This document shows positions 1-7,361 of a DNA stretch of 64,000 nucleotides, in pieces; position 1 is the first letter of the stretch, and each line of letters starts with the position of its first letter. Source of the DNA: Gemmatimonadota bacterium (GTDB lineage Bacteria > Gemmatimonadota > Gemmatimonadetes > Longimicrobiales > Gaopeijiaceae); assembly GCA_022560615.1 (NCBI GenBank), contig JADFSR010000011.1, forward strand, positions 34,301 through 98,300, read 5' to 3'. Both the position numbers and the translations under genes were made by a program. The notes under the pieces were generated by a model. It worked only from the letters and a program-made list of their open reading frames with translations, was not told the DNA's origin and did not search any database.

Positions 1-444
1 TCCACGACCTCCACGACCTCCACGGCCACCGCCTCCCCTCGCCACGCCACCGCCGATCCAGACATTCCCTTCGGGGTCGACAGCGATCGCATGGGGCCGC
101 TCGGGCCACGGATACCCCTGATCTGGCTCGCCCCACTCACGGACCAACGAGCCGTCCGGGGCGTATTCCAACACTGCCTTCGTGGGCGTGCAGCAGTCGC
201 CAGTACCGGTCACCGAGTTGATCTCGTTGCCCCGGCTGAAGCCGTCCTGGCGGGTCACGATGAGCACGTTGCCGTCGGGGGCCACGGTTACACCCGACAC
301 CGGTCCCAGGATGTTCGGATAGTCCAACGGCATGGGCCAAAAAGCGTCCACCTCGAAGGTCGGGACCTGGCCGTCGTCGTCAGTGCAACCGACGCTCAGG
401 CCGACCAGCAGCGCCGCGACCGCCCCCTCGACGATCAGTCTCAT
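1..444 (-). CDS. NHL/beta-propeller lipoprotein, cut by window edge
   Basis: An open frame of 148 codons starts at ATG 444 and runs off the left edge with no stop. It has an AGGAG-type ribosome site a few bases upstream. The N-terminus is a short basic and hydrophobic signal ending LSVGC, a weak lipobox because the -3 residue is Ser, so the protein is probably a lipoprotein. Repeating units of the form VSGVTVAPDGNVLIVTR and HAIAVDPEGNVWIGGG match blades of NHL/SMP-30-type six-bladed propellers, as in the lyase-like extracellular proteins common in this kind of genome. The last visible residues are a Gly-Arg repeat (GGGGRGGRGGRG), unusual inside a propeller and perhaps an inter-blade loop. The substrate cannot be inferred. 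It is divergent from the nucleotide transporter, with about 219 bases between them that show no clear promoter. Confidence 0.6.
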   Translation of the reverse strand, partial: MRLIVEGAVAALLVGLSVGCTDDDGQVPTFEVDAFWPMPLDYPNILGPVSGVTVAPDGNVLIVTRQDGFSRGNEINSVTGTGDCCTPTKAVLEYAPDGSLVREWGEPDQGYPWPERPHAIAVDPEGNVWIGGGVARGGGGRGGRGGRG

Positions 445-663
445 CGGTCTCTCCTTGTGCTCATGTGACTTCCCCATGGTCCTTGGGCCGGGAACAGTAG
501 GCGACACTCCGGCATCCGTCCAGGATGACCCGGGCCGGTGGTTCGCGTCACTGCCCGCGCGGCCCGATGAAACGGTAGGACAGCCCTTTCCTCCCGATCA
601 ACGGGGGGCTCTCTTGCGGTGTCCCCGAGAAGAGGAAGCCTGCCCCACCAGGTGGAGGAGTAC

Positions 664-1971
664 GTGCTGAAGACCCTGATCGGCAGATTCGTTGACTTCA
701 AGAACGACGACGAGCTGAAAGGGATGTTATGGGCCGCCGCCTACGGCTTCTTCATCATGTTCTCGTACTACATCCTCAGGGCTGTACGTGACGAGATCGG
801 GGCAGAGGAGCGAGGGAATCTGCAGATCCTGTGGACCGTTGTGTTCTTCGTGATGGTCTTCGCGGCGGTCCCTGCATACTCGTGGGTCGCGTCGCGGTAC
901 TCGCGGGGCGTCTTCGTTCCGCTCGCGAATCGCTTCTTCATCGCCTGTCTGATCGCATTCTGGGCTAGTCTCGTCTTCCTGCCCGAGGATGCTCGCCCGT
1001 GGATCGACCGCGTCTTCTACGTATGGACGAGCGTCTTCGCGCTTTTCGTCGTGACGATCTTCTGGGGACTCCTGGCGGACTGTTTCGACCACGATCAGGG
1101 CAAGAGGCTCTTCGCGTTCATCACGGTCGGAGCCTCTGTCGGAGGCCTCGTCGGCTCGGCTGTCACGATCCGGTTGGCGGAGCAGATCCCTGTCTTCTAC
1201 CTGCTCCTGATCTCGTGCGTGCCGCTCGAGGTGGCCTCCTGGTTTGCCGGAGCACTGCACCGGAACTTCGGAACCGGCGCGGTCGCGGCCGCGGGCGAGT
1301 CGGAACGTCCTCTCGCCGGAGATGCGATATCGGGGATGCGTGCGGTGTTCGCTTCCCCCTACCTCGCTGGGATCGCAGGGTTTATCGCCTTGATGACGTT
1401 CGCGTCGACGATCCTCTACTTCGCCCAGTCAGACCTCGTGTACGGGGCGATGACCGATCGGGGCGAGCGCACCGCTTTTTTGGCAAAGATCGATCTTACC
1501 GTGAGCTCGCTCACGATTTTCTTCCAGGTCTATCTGACTGCCCGGATCATCCGCTGGCTGAACGTGGGAGTGGCACTGGCACTGATCCCGGTGGCGGTAG
1601 CGGTGGGATTCGTCGCGCTGGGCCTCTACCCGACGCTGGCGACGCTGGTCGTCGTGCAGGTGATCTACCGCGCTGGCCGGTATGGCATCACCAAACCGGC
1701 CCGCGAGGTGCTCTTCACCGTCGTGTCGCGTGAGGAAAAGTACAAATCCAAGGCCTTCATCGATGCCGCGGTGTATCGCGGTGGTGATCTCGTCAGCGGC
1801 TGGGTCTATGCAGGCCTCGCCTGGGTGGGGCTTTCACTCGGCGTGATCGCTCTGATCGCGGCTCCCGTCGCAGCCGTCTGGGCGATTGCCGCACTAGGGC
1901 TCGGCGCGCGCGGCGACGTGATGGCGGCCAAGAGTGAGAGCGCGCAGCAGGAAACGGCCTCGGTCGGGTGA
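664..1971 (+). CDS. NTP/NDP exchange (ATP/ADP translocase-type) transporter
   Basis: This is a polytopic inner-membrane protein with about 11-12 hydrophobic segments and no signal peptide. Near the N-terminus it has the sequence YYILRAVRDEIG, resembling the first-helix signature of the Tlc/Npt nucleotide transporter family. The later FWGLLADCFDHDQGKRLFAFI stretch is also typical of that family. GTG 664 is chosen as the start because GGAGGAG lies just upstream; an ATG at 619 is in frame but lies before that site. The family exchanges ATP for ADP in intracellular bacteria and plastids, but many free-living bacteria carry divergent members of unknown substrate, so energy parasitism should not be inferred. 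The C-terminus ends in a soluble Ser/Glu-rich tail. Assignment to the family is good; substrate is unknown. Confidence 0.7.
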   Translation: MLKTLIGRFVDFKNDDELKGMLWAAAYGFFIMFSYYILRAVRDEIGAEERGNLQILWTVVFFVMVFAAVPAYSWVASRYSRGVFVPLANRFFIACLIAFWASLVFLPEDARPWIDRVFYVWTSVFALFVVTIFWGLLADCFDHDQGKRLFAFITVGASVGGLVGSAVTIRLAEQIPVFYLLLISCVPLEVASWFAGALHRNFGTGAVAAAGESERPLAGDAISGMRAVFASPYLAGIAGFIALMTFASTILYFAQSDLVYGAMTDRGERTAFLAKIDLTVSSLTIFFQVYLTARIIRWLNVGVALALIPVAVAVGFVALGLYPTLATLVVVQVIYRAGRYGITKPAREVLFTVVSREEKYKSKAFIDAAVYRGGDLVSGWVYAGLAWVGLSLGVIALIAAPVAAVWAIAALGLGARGDVMAAKSESAQQETASVG

Positions 1972-2109
1972 GCCCGAGGCTCGCGAGCCGACTCTTCTTA
2001 CCGAATCCCACGCGGAAGACAATGTCGGCGCGGCGATGGGTCGCCTCCCAGATGCGAACTTGCGACGCGAGATGGAGCGCTTCATAGACCCGCTGATGGC
2101 GTCTGGACG

Positions 2110-2796
2110 CTAACGCCGTGCCACCAAGGCGGCGACGTAGCCGTCGGGCACCGGCACTTCGAAGACCCGCCAGTCGGTGGGATCCTCACCGTCGATCTCG
2201 GTGTGGAGCAGCGCGGGCGGGACGCCGGGGAGGAACGTGACCTCGAATGCGTGCAGCTCCGTGGTCAGGCCAGTGCCTTTGGCTTTCAGGTAAGCCTCCT
2301 TCCGGGTCCAGCAGCGGTAGAAGTTGGGTAACCGCTGCTCGGAGGGCGCTTGCTCGAGGAGGAGGCGAGCTTCCCCCGGGGCGAAGTAACGCCGTGCGAT
2401 GGCCTCGACGGCCAGACCCTCCTTCTTCCACTCCACGTCCACGCCCACCGTTCGACCCCGCGACACCGCGTAAAGGAAGACGTCGCCGGAGTGGGAGACG
2501 TTGAACTCGATGCCGCTCTCGGCGTGCGCGCCGGTGAGCAATGGCTTGCCATGCTCTCCTTCGCCGAAGCGAATGGCCTCCGGCGCGCACGCCAGTGCGT
2601 CACCCAGGATCGTGCGCAGGAAGCCCCGGGACACGATGAAGGAGTCGCGGGCGTGCTCGACCTTGAAGCCGGACGCGCGCGCGCTCTCATCCTCACTGAG
2701 CAGGTCGCACAGCGCCGAGTGCTCTGACTCCGTCCCGGGGCCCTCGACGAGCCAGAGATCGATGCCGTCGGGGGCAGGCAGTCTTCTTGGCTTCAT
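2110..2796 (-). CDS. 4'-phosphopantetheinyl transferase (Sfp type)
   Basis: At 228 residues it has the length of Sfp/PfaE-type transferases, which attach the phosphopantetheine arm of CoA to a conserved Ser of carrier proteins. The three family motifs are visible: FNVSHSGD at about 98-105, VGVDVEW at 117-123 (metal-binding Asp) and WTRKEAYLKAKG at 163-174 (Lys-Glu pair). The ATG lies two bases after the oleD stop, so it is translated as the last gene of the pfa-ole operon. Its obvious client is the single ACP of the PfaA-like megasynthase, whose DSIK serine needs activation. This fills the role of PfaE in marine gammaproteobacteria. No strong terminator follows; only a 5-bp GGCGT/ACGCC hairpin without a T tract lies downstream. 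Confidence 0.93.
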   Translation of the reverse strand: MKPRRLPAPDGIDLWLVEGPGTESEHSALCDLLSEDESARASGFKVEHARDSFIVSRGFLRTILGDALACAPEAIRFGEGEHGKPLLTGAHAESGIEFNVSHSGDVFLYAVSRGRTVGVDVEWKKEGLAVEAIARRYFAPGEARLLLEQAPSEQRLPNFYRCWTRKEAYLKAKGTGLTTELHAFEVTFLPGVPPALLHTEIDGEDPTDWRVFEVPVPDGYVAALVARR

Positions 2797-2798
2797 GG

Positions 2799-3785
2799 CT
2801 AACTACGTAGCGATGCCGCGAGCCGCTCCATGCCCTCGTCCAGGCTGATGGCCGGCTCGTAGCCCAGGTCGCGGCGCGCCGCCGAGATGTCGAACCAGTG
2901 CGCGGTGGAGAGCTGGCGCGCCACGAAGCGGGTCAGGGGGGGCTCGTTTTCGATGCCCAGGAGCCCGTAGACGCTCTCCATCAGCGCGCCCAAGAAATAC
3001 GCGACGCCCGCCGGAATCCGCCGCTTCACGGGTGGCAGGCCTCCCGCTGCGAGGATTCGGTTCACTAGGTCCGCCAGCGGCAAGGGTTCGCCCTGCGAGA
3101 TGAAGTACGCCTTACCTGCGATAACAGAGCCCGGCGCGAGTCGATCGGCTGCGAGTACGTGCGCATCGGCCGCGTTGTCGACGTAGACCGAGTCGACCTC
3201 GTTGGGTCGGTCGCCCAGGAGGCACAGCGTACCGGAGCGGCCTCGGTCGAGGATGCGCGGCACCAAGTGCGGGTCGCCGGGGCCCCAGATGAGGTGCGGA
3301 CGAAGCGCCACGGTCGCGAGATCGGCACCGTTGCTCTCGAGCACCCGGCGCTCAGCGATCGACTTCGTGCGGGGATAGTCGCTCAGGTAGCGCTCCGCGT
3401 ACGGTGCGCTCTCGTCCACGCCGATCTGGTCGGTACCGGCGAAGGTCACACTGGGCGTGCTGGTATACACGAGACGCTGGATCGCTTCCGCGGAGCACGC
3501 CTTCAGCACGTTGTCGGTGCCGACTACGTTGGCGCGGTGGTACGACTCCGTGGAGCCCCACACCCCGGCCTTAGCCGCTACGTGGAAGACGATGTCGCAA
3601 CCGCGGGCTGCCCGCAGGACCGCGGCTTCGTCGGCGAGGTCTCCGCGCACGCTCTCCACGCCGAGCTGCTCGAGGGCAGGGTAGGCGCCCCGCGAGAAGC
3701 TGCGCACCTCGTCGCCACGCGCACGCAGATTGCGCACGATGGCCAGACCCAGAAAGCCGCCCCCTCCGGTGACGAGGGCCTTCAC
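2799..3785 (-). CDS. oleD: OleD, 2-alkyl-3-ketoacid reductase (extended SDR)
   Basis: This 328-residue NAD(P)-dependent extended short-chain dehydrogenase of the 3-beta-hydroxysteroid dehydrogenase/epimerase type reduces the OleA product to a 2-alkyl-3-hydroxy acid in the olefin pathway. The cofactor loop TGGGGFLG is at residues 6-13. Ser/Thr at 109-110 (VYTST) and the YPRTK motif (Tyr137, Lys141) form the catalytic set. GTG 3785 is the start because it overlaps the oleC stop in a GTGA junction and begins the beta-strand VKALVTGGGG directly; the frame stays open upstream, but only in antisense-like nonsense. The SDR fold alone would not fix the substrate. The assignment to OleD rests on position within a complete oleA-B-C-D set. 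Confidence 0.9.
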   Translation of the reverse strand: MKALVTGGGGFLGLAIVRNLRARGDEVRSFSRGAYPALEQLGVESVRGDLADEAAVLRAARGCDIVFHVAAKAGVWGSTESYHRANVVGTDNVLKACSAEAIQRLVYTSTPSVTFAGTDQIGVDESAPYAERYLSDYPRTKSIAERRVLESNGADLATVALRPHLIWGPGDPHLVPRILDRGRSGTLCLLGDRPNEVDSVYVDNAADAHVLAADRLAPGSVIAGKAYFISQGEPLPLADLVNRILAAGGLPPVKRRIPAGVAYFLGALMESVYGLLGIENEPPLTRFVARQLSTAHWFDISAARRDLGYEPAISLDEGMERLAASLRS

Positions 3786-5419
3786 GAGAGTTGGCTTGTA
3801 GCCCAGACGGCCAGCTTCTCGCGGAAGATCTTCGCGTTGTGGCGGATGTCCACGGGGAAGTCCGCATGGAAGAGGAACGTGTCGATGCTCCGCGTTCGCT
3901 CGTTGCCGGCGGCCGTGGCGCGAAGCTCTGCTTCCGTCTTGGCGCGGTCCACCGGGTGGTCCTTGAGCAGCTCCACGCAGAGTACCGGAAGCGTGCGTCC
4001 ATCCCGCTGCACGCCGACCAGCGCAGTCCGATACACGTCCGGGTGGGCATTGAAGACGCCCTCGCACTGTAGCGAGTAAAGAGTCTCGCCTTCGAGCTGG
4101 ACCCGGTGGGCCTTTCGGCCACAGAACCAGAGTCGTCCCTGCTCGTCCACGTAGCCCACGTCCCCCATGCGGTGCCAAAAGCCGCCTTCGGGATCGGCGA
4201 TCTTCGCCAGCGCGGTGGCGTGATCCCGCCCGTAGTATGCGCGACTCACTTGGCTTCCCTTCACGGTGAACTCCCCCACCTCTCCGGTGGGCAGCTCCAG
4301 ATCGTCGGACCAGGTCGGGATCGGCTCGTCGTCGATTCCGATGACCCGCACGTGCACACGCTCCACCGGAAGGCCCACGCAGACACCTCGGCCCAGCTTC
4401 GTCTGGGCGGCGGTCTCCGCGAGGATGGCCCGGCTCCCTATGGAGCTGACCGGCAGCGCCTCGGTCGCGCCGTAGGGCGTATGAATTTCGGTGCCCTCGG
4501 GGAGCATGCGGCTGAAGCATTCCAGCACCGTGGGCTGTGCCGGGGCCCCTGCCGAGATCACTCGGCGGAGAGTCGGCAGCTTTACGTCGTGCGCGGCGCC
4601 GTAGCTTCCCACGCGGTGCAGAAGCGCCGGTGAGGCGAACGTGTTGGTGACGCCGTACCTCTGGATGGCGGTGAGGATCTTCTCCGGATCCACGTTCGCC
4701 GGACGTGTGGGGTCCATCTCCGGGATGACTGCGCTCATGCCCAGCGCAGGATCGAAGAGGGCGAACAGCGGAAAGGTGGGTAGGTCGACCTCCCCCGGTT
4801 CGATCCCATACGTCTTCCTCAGCAGCTCCACCTGGGCCAGGAAATTCCCGTGCGTGTAGACGGCACCCTTGGGCACGCCTGTGGAGCCGCTCGTGAACAA
4901 GATCGCGGCGACGTCGTCCTCCGACGTCTCGACCGGCTCCATGAGATCGAGGGTGCTGGCGCGGAGCTTCGCGAGCGTCGTTCCGCCCCAAGAGAGCCTG
5001 CGCCCGGCGGTGACCCGCAGCCGGATCGTGTCCTTGCCCCAGCCCAGGACTATTCGTGCCGCGTGGGCTTTGGGGATGCCGATGAAGGCCTCCGGCTCCG
5101 CTTCTGAGAGGCACGCCTTCAAGCTCCTGAGACCCATACCGGGGTCCACCATCACGGGAACGATGCCCGCCTTGAAGAGGCCGAATGTGAGCGCGAAGAA
5201 GTCCCAACTCGGCGGCACCATCAGGACGGTGCGCATGCCGCGTCCGATGCCGTACGCCGTCAGCGCTGTCGCGAGACGGCTGCTGTCCTCGTCCAGCTCG
5301 CGAAAAGTGCGCTCAGAGAACCCGCCTCGCCCGTCGGGCCACGCGATCGCCATTCTATCGGGCTGGCGCGCGGCCATGTCCGGCAGCGCGGCGGCGATGT
5401 TCATCGACCTCTGCTTCAC
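3782..5419 (-). CDS. oleC: OleC, beta-lactone synthetase (AMP-ligase family)
   Basis: A 545-residue member of the acyl-adenylate/luciferase (ANL) superfamily. The P-loop TSGSTGVPKG is at 176-185, the adenine-binding TPYGATE at 314-320, and the hinge region follows in GDVGYVDEQGRLWFCGRK. In the olefin pathway OleC activates the beta-hydroxy acid with ATP and closes it to a beta-lactone rather than ligating CoA. GTG 5419 overlaps the oleB stop (GTGA); an in-frame ATG at 5403 with AGAGG upstream is a possible alternative start. The C-terminal lysine region is less typical of true CoA ligases, as expected for OleC, but that is a soft argument. Function is inferred mainly from the oleABCD set around it. 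Confidence 0.9.
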   Translation of the reverse strand: MKQRSMNIAAALPDMAARQPDRMAIAWPDGRGGFSERTFRELDEDSSRLATALTAYGIGRGMRTVLMVPPSWDFFALTFGLFKAGIVPVMVDPGMGLRSLKACLSEAEPEAFIGIPKAHAARIVLGWGKDTIRLRVTAGRRLSWGGTTLAKLRASTLDLMEPVETSEDDVAAILFTSGSTGVPKGAVYTHGNFLAQVELLRKTYGIEPGEVDLPTFPLFALFDPALGMSAVIPEMDPTRPANVDPEKILTAIQRYGVTNTFASPALLHRVGSYGAAHDVKLPTLRRVISAGAPAQPTVLECFSRMLPEGTEIHTPYGATEALPVSSIGSRAILAETAAQTKLGRGVCVGLPVERVHVRVIGIDDEPIPTWSDDLELPTGEVGEFTVKGSQVSRAYYGRDHATALAKIADPEGGFWHRMGDVGYVDEQGRLWFCGRKAHRVQLEGETLYSLQCEGVFNAHPDVYRTALVGVQRDGRTLPVLCVELLKDHPVDRAKTEAELRATAAGNERTRSIDTFLFHADFPVDIRHNAKIFREKLAVWATSQLS

Positions 5420-6303
5420 GAAGGCTCCGCTTCGGCCACGAACGCCTCCACGAGCGAGCGCACCTCGTCGCGGGCGTCCTCCAGTATGTAGTGGCCGGCT
5501 CCCTCATACCTGTGCGTCCGGGCGTGGGGCATTCGCCGCTCCCACTCCTTCAGGTAGTCCGGGTCGAATACGAAGTCACGCAGGCCCCAAAGCAGCAGGG
5601 TCGGAGTGTCCTGGAAGTGCCTGAGGCTCGCCTGGACCTCGCTCACGACGTCGTAGCCCGGGTCGGTGGGTCGGAGAGGGATGTCCTGGATGAAGCGGTG
5701 CACGGCCAGGCGGTGATCCCATGAATCGTACGGCGCCAGGTAGGCGCTGCGCTCACCTTTTGTGAGCCGTCGCTGTGTGGCGCAGTACCGGAGGGCGCCG
5801 CGGCTGAACAGGTTCAGCCTGCGCACGAGGAAGCCGCCGAGCGCCGACCGGGCGAGGCGCAGAGAGAGCGGCACTCGCTTGCCGGCAGGTAGATGGAAGG
5901 CTGCGCTGTTCAGGATCACCAGGCGCTCGATTCGTTCGGGGTGACGCGCAGCCCAGGCCATGCCGATCATGCCCCCCCAGTCGTGCACGACCAGCGTGAC
6001 CTTCCCGTCCAGCTTCGCGTGGTCGACGAGGCGCTCTAGGTCCTGCACCCGGCGTTCGAGACGGTACGGGTACGAGTCGTCATCCGGCTTGTCCGAGAGT
6101 CCGCACCCGACGTGGTCGGGCACGATGACCCTGTGTCTGTCCCGAAGCGCGAGCACCAGGTGGCGGTAGTAGTACGACCAGGTGGGGTTGCCGTGCACCA
6201 TGAGCACGGGGGTACCTGCGCCTTCGTCCAAGTAGTGCATGCGGACGCCGTCGAGATCCAGGAAGCGGCCTTCGAAAGGATAGTCCTCGAACGGCGGCTC
6301 CAC
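5416..6303 (-). CDS. oleB: OleB, beta-lactone decarboxylase (alpha/beta hydrolase)
   Basis: A 295-residue alpha/beta hydrolase of the haloalkane-dehalogenase branch. The oxyanion segment HGNPTWS is at 37-43, the nucleophile is Asp108 in VVHDWGG, and the catalytic His is His271 in GAGHYILED. Asp rather than Ser as nucleophile is what OleB shares with dehalogenases; OleB uses it to open and decarboxylate the cis-beta-lactone made by OleC, giving the internal cis-alkene. GTG 6303 is chosen: it lies two bases after the oleA stop with GGAG motifs upstream, and VEPPFEDYPFEGRFLDLDG fits the usual short N-terminus. The frame remains open further upstream inside oleA, but that stretch is a shadow. In some bacteria oleB and oleC are fused; here they are separate but coupled. 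Confidence 0.9.
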   Translation of the reverse strand: MEPPFEDYPFEGRFLDLDGVRMHYLDEGAGTPVLMVHGNPTWSYYYRHLVLALRDRHRVIVPDHVGCGLSDKPDDDSYPYRLERRVQDLERLVDHAKLDGKVTLVVHDWGGMIGMAWAARHPERIERLVILNSAAFHLPAGKRVPLSLRLARSALGGFLVRRLNLFSRGALRYCATQRRLTKGERSAYLAPYDSWDHRLAVHRFIQDIPLRPTDPGYDVVSEVQASLRHFQDTPTLLLWGLRDFVFDPDYLKEWERRMPHARTHRYEGAGHYILEDARDEVRSLVEAFVAEAEPS

Positions 6304-6305
6304 GC

Positions 6306-7361
6306 CTACCACTCCACTCCGAGCATGATGCAGTTCAGACCACTTCCGATACCCAGGAAGGCCACGCGGTCGCCCGGCCCGAGGACCTCTCTCTCCTCCG
6401 CCAGCGCGGCAGTCAACGGGAGCGACACAGTGCCGATGTTGCCCAGGTAGGGGAAGGTCGAGAAGTCCTTCTGGGGGTCGATGCCGATCGACCCGAGGAT
6501 CGTGTCCCTGTGAGCCGCGCCCACCTGGTGGCAGATCACCCGGTCCACGTGGTCGGCTTCCCAGGCCATCTGATGCAGGAAGTCCTGCCACGTTTCCTTC
6601 GCCAGGGTGACGCCGTGCTGCAGGACCGACGCGGCATCCGTGTACATCCACTGCGGCAGCGGCTCGACGCGGTGTAGGGTAGGTGCGTCTTCGAGGCCCC
6701 AGCGGCACAGATCATTGTGCTCGGGAGCCGCGCGCTGCGAGCCTCCGAGCACGCGGTGCGTACCCCCGTTGCCGAAGGAGCCATCGGTGATGAGCACCGC
6801 GACCGCGCCGGAGCCGCCAGTGAGCGTGGCCAGGCCCTCGGTGTAGGTAGCCATCGTGGCCTCGCGCAGCATCCGCTCGATGGTGACGTCCACGATCTCT
6901 CTCGCGGTTTCGGCCGAGACGACGATGCCTGCGCGAATCTGGCCCAGCTCGATCCGGTTGGCGATCTCGAGAACGCCGTTGAGGATACCGAGGCACGCGT
7001 TGCTGATGTCGTAGACGGACACGGCGCCCTGCACGCCCAACTCCGCGGCCACGGCGCACGCGGTAGCGGGCTCGAAGTGCTCGCGGCAGACACCGGCGTA
7101 CACCACCGTCTCCAGCGCCTCGGCGGGGACTCCGGATCTGGCGAGCGCCTTCTTCGCCGCCGCGGCAGCGCTCCTGGACAGCGAATGGTTCGGCTCCCAC
7201 CAACGACGCTCTTTGATGCCGGTGAGCGCCTCGAGAGAGCCCTCCGGGACGTGCAGCTGCTTGTAGAGCGGCTCGAGGCGCTCCTCGAGCTCGTCGGACG
7301 TGACGACGACGGGCGCGAGCTCGTAGCCGATGGCTTCGAGATGAACCTTGTCGTACCTCAT
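6306..7361 (-). CDS. oleA: OleA, head-to-head acyl condensing thiolase
   Basis: This 351-residue thiolase-superfamily enzyme (FabH/KAS III-like) catalyses non-decarboxylative Claisen condensation of two long acyl thioesters to a 2-alkyl-3-keto acid, the committed step to long-chain olefins. The active site is readable: Cys123 in ISNACLGI, His278 in ICHQVG, Asn308 in FPYLGNIGTVSLP, and Glu97 in EHFEPATA. The Glu corresponds to the base contributed across the dimer interface in the Xanthomonas enzyme and distinguishes OleA from ordinary FabH. ATG 7361 overlaps the pfaC stop in an ATGA junction. Immediate coupling to the PUFA-synthase subunit suggests that OleA draws its acyl donors from that synthase; whether as ACP- or CoA-thioesters cannot be read from sequence. 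Confidence 0.93.
   Translation of the reverse strand: MRYDKVHLEAIGYELAPVVVTSDELEERLEPLYKQLHVPEGSLEALTGIKERRWWEPNHSLSRSAAAAAKKALARSGVPAEALETVVYAGVCREHFEPATACAVAAELGVQGAVSVYDISNACLGILNGVLEIANRIELGQIRAGIVVSAETAREIVDVTIERMLREATMATYTEGLATLTGGSGAVAVLITDGSFGNGGTHRVLGGSQRAAPEHNDLCRWGLEDAPTLHRVEPLPQWMYTDAASVLQHGVTLAKETWQDFLHQMAWEADHVDRVICHQVGAAHRDTILGSIGIDPQKDFSTFPYLGNIGTVSLPLTAALAEEREVLGPGDRVAFLGIGSGLNCIMLGVEW

Noticed and set aside
1..30. CRISPR-like repeat CCACGACCT at the left edge
   Set aside because: Short 9-base repeats in frame with Gly-Arg codons of the lipoprotein; no spacers.
2090..2115. Terminator after the pfa-ole operon
   Set aside because: A 5-bp GGCGT/ACGCC hairpin with a 10-base loop and no T run is too weak to claim.
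2799..5207. One 802-codon minus-strand frame taken as a single protein
   Set aside because: Only the last ~328 codons (oleD) encode a recognisable fold; the rest is an out-of-frame shadow of oleC.
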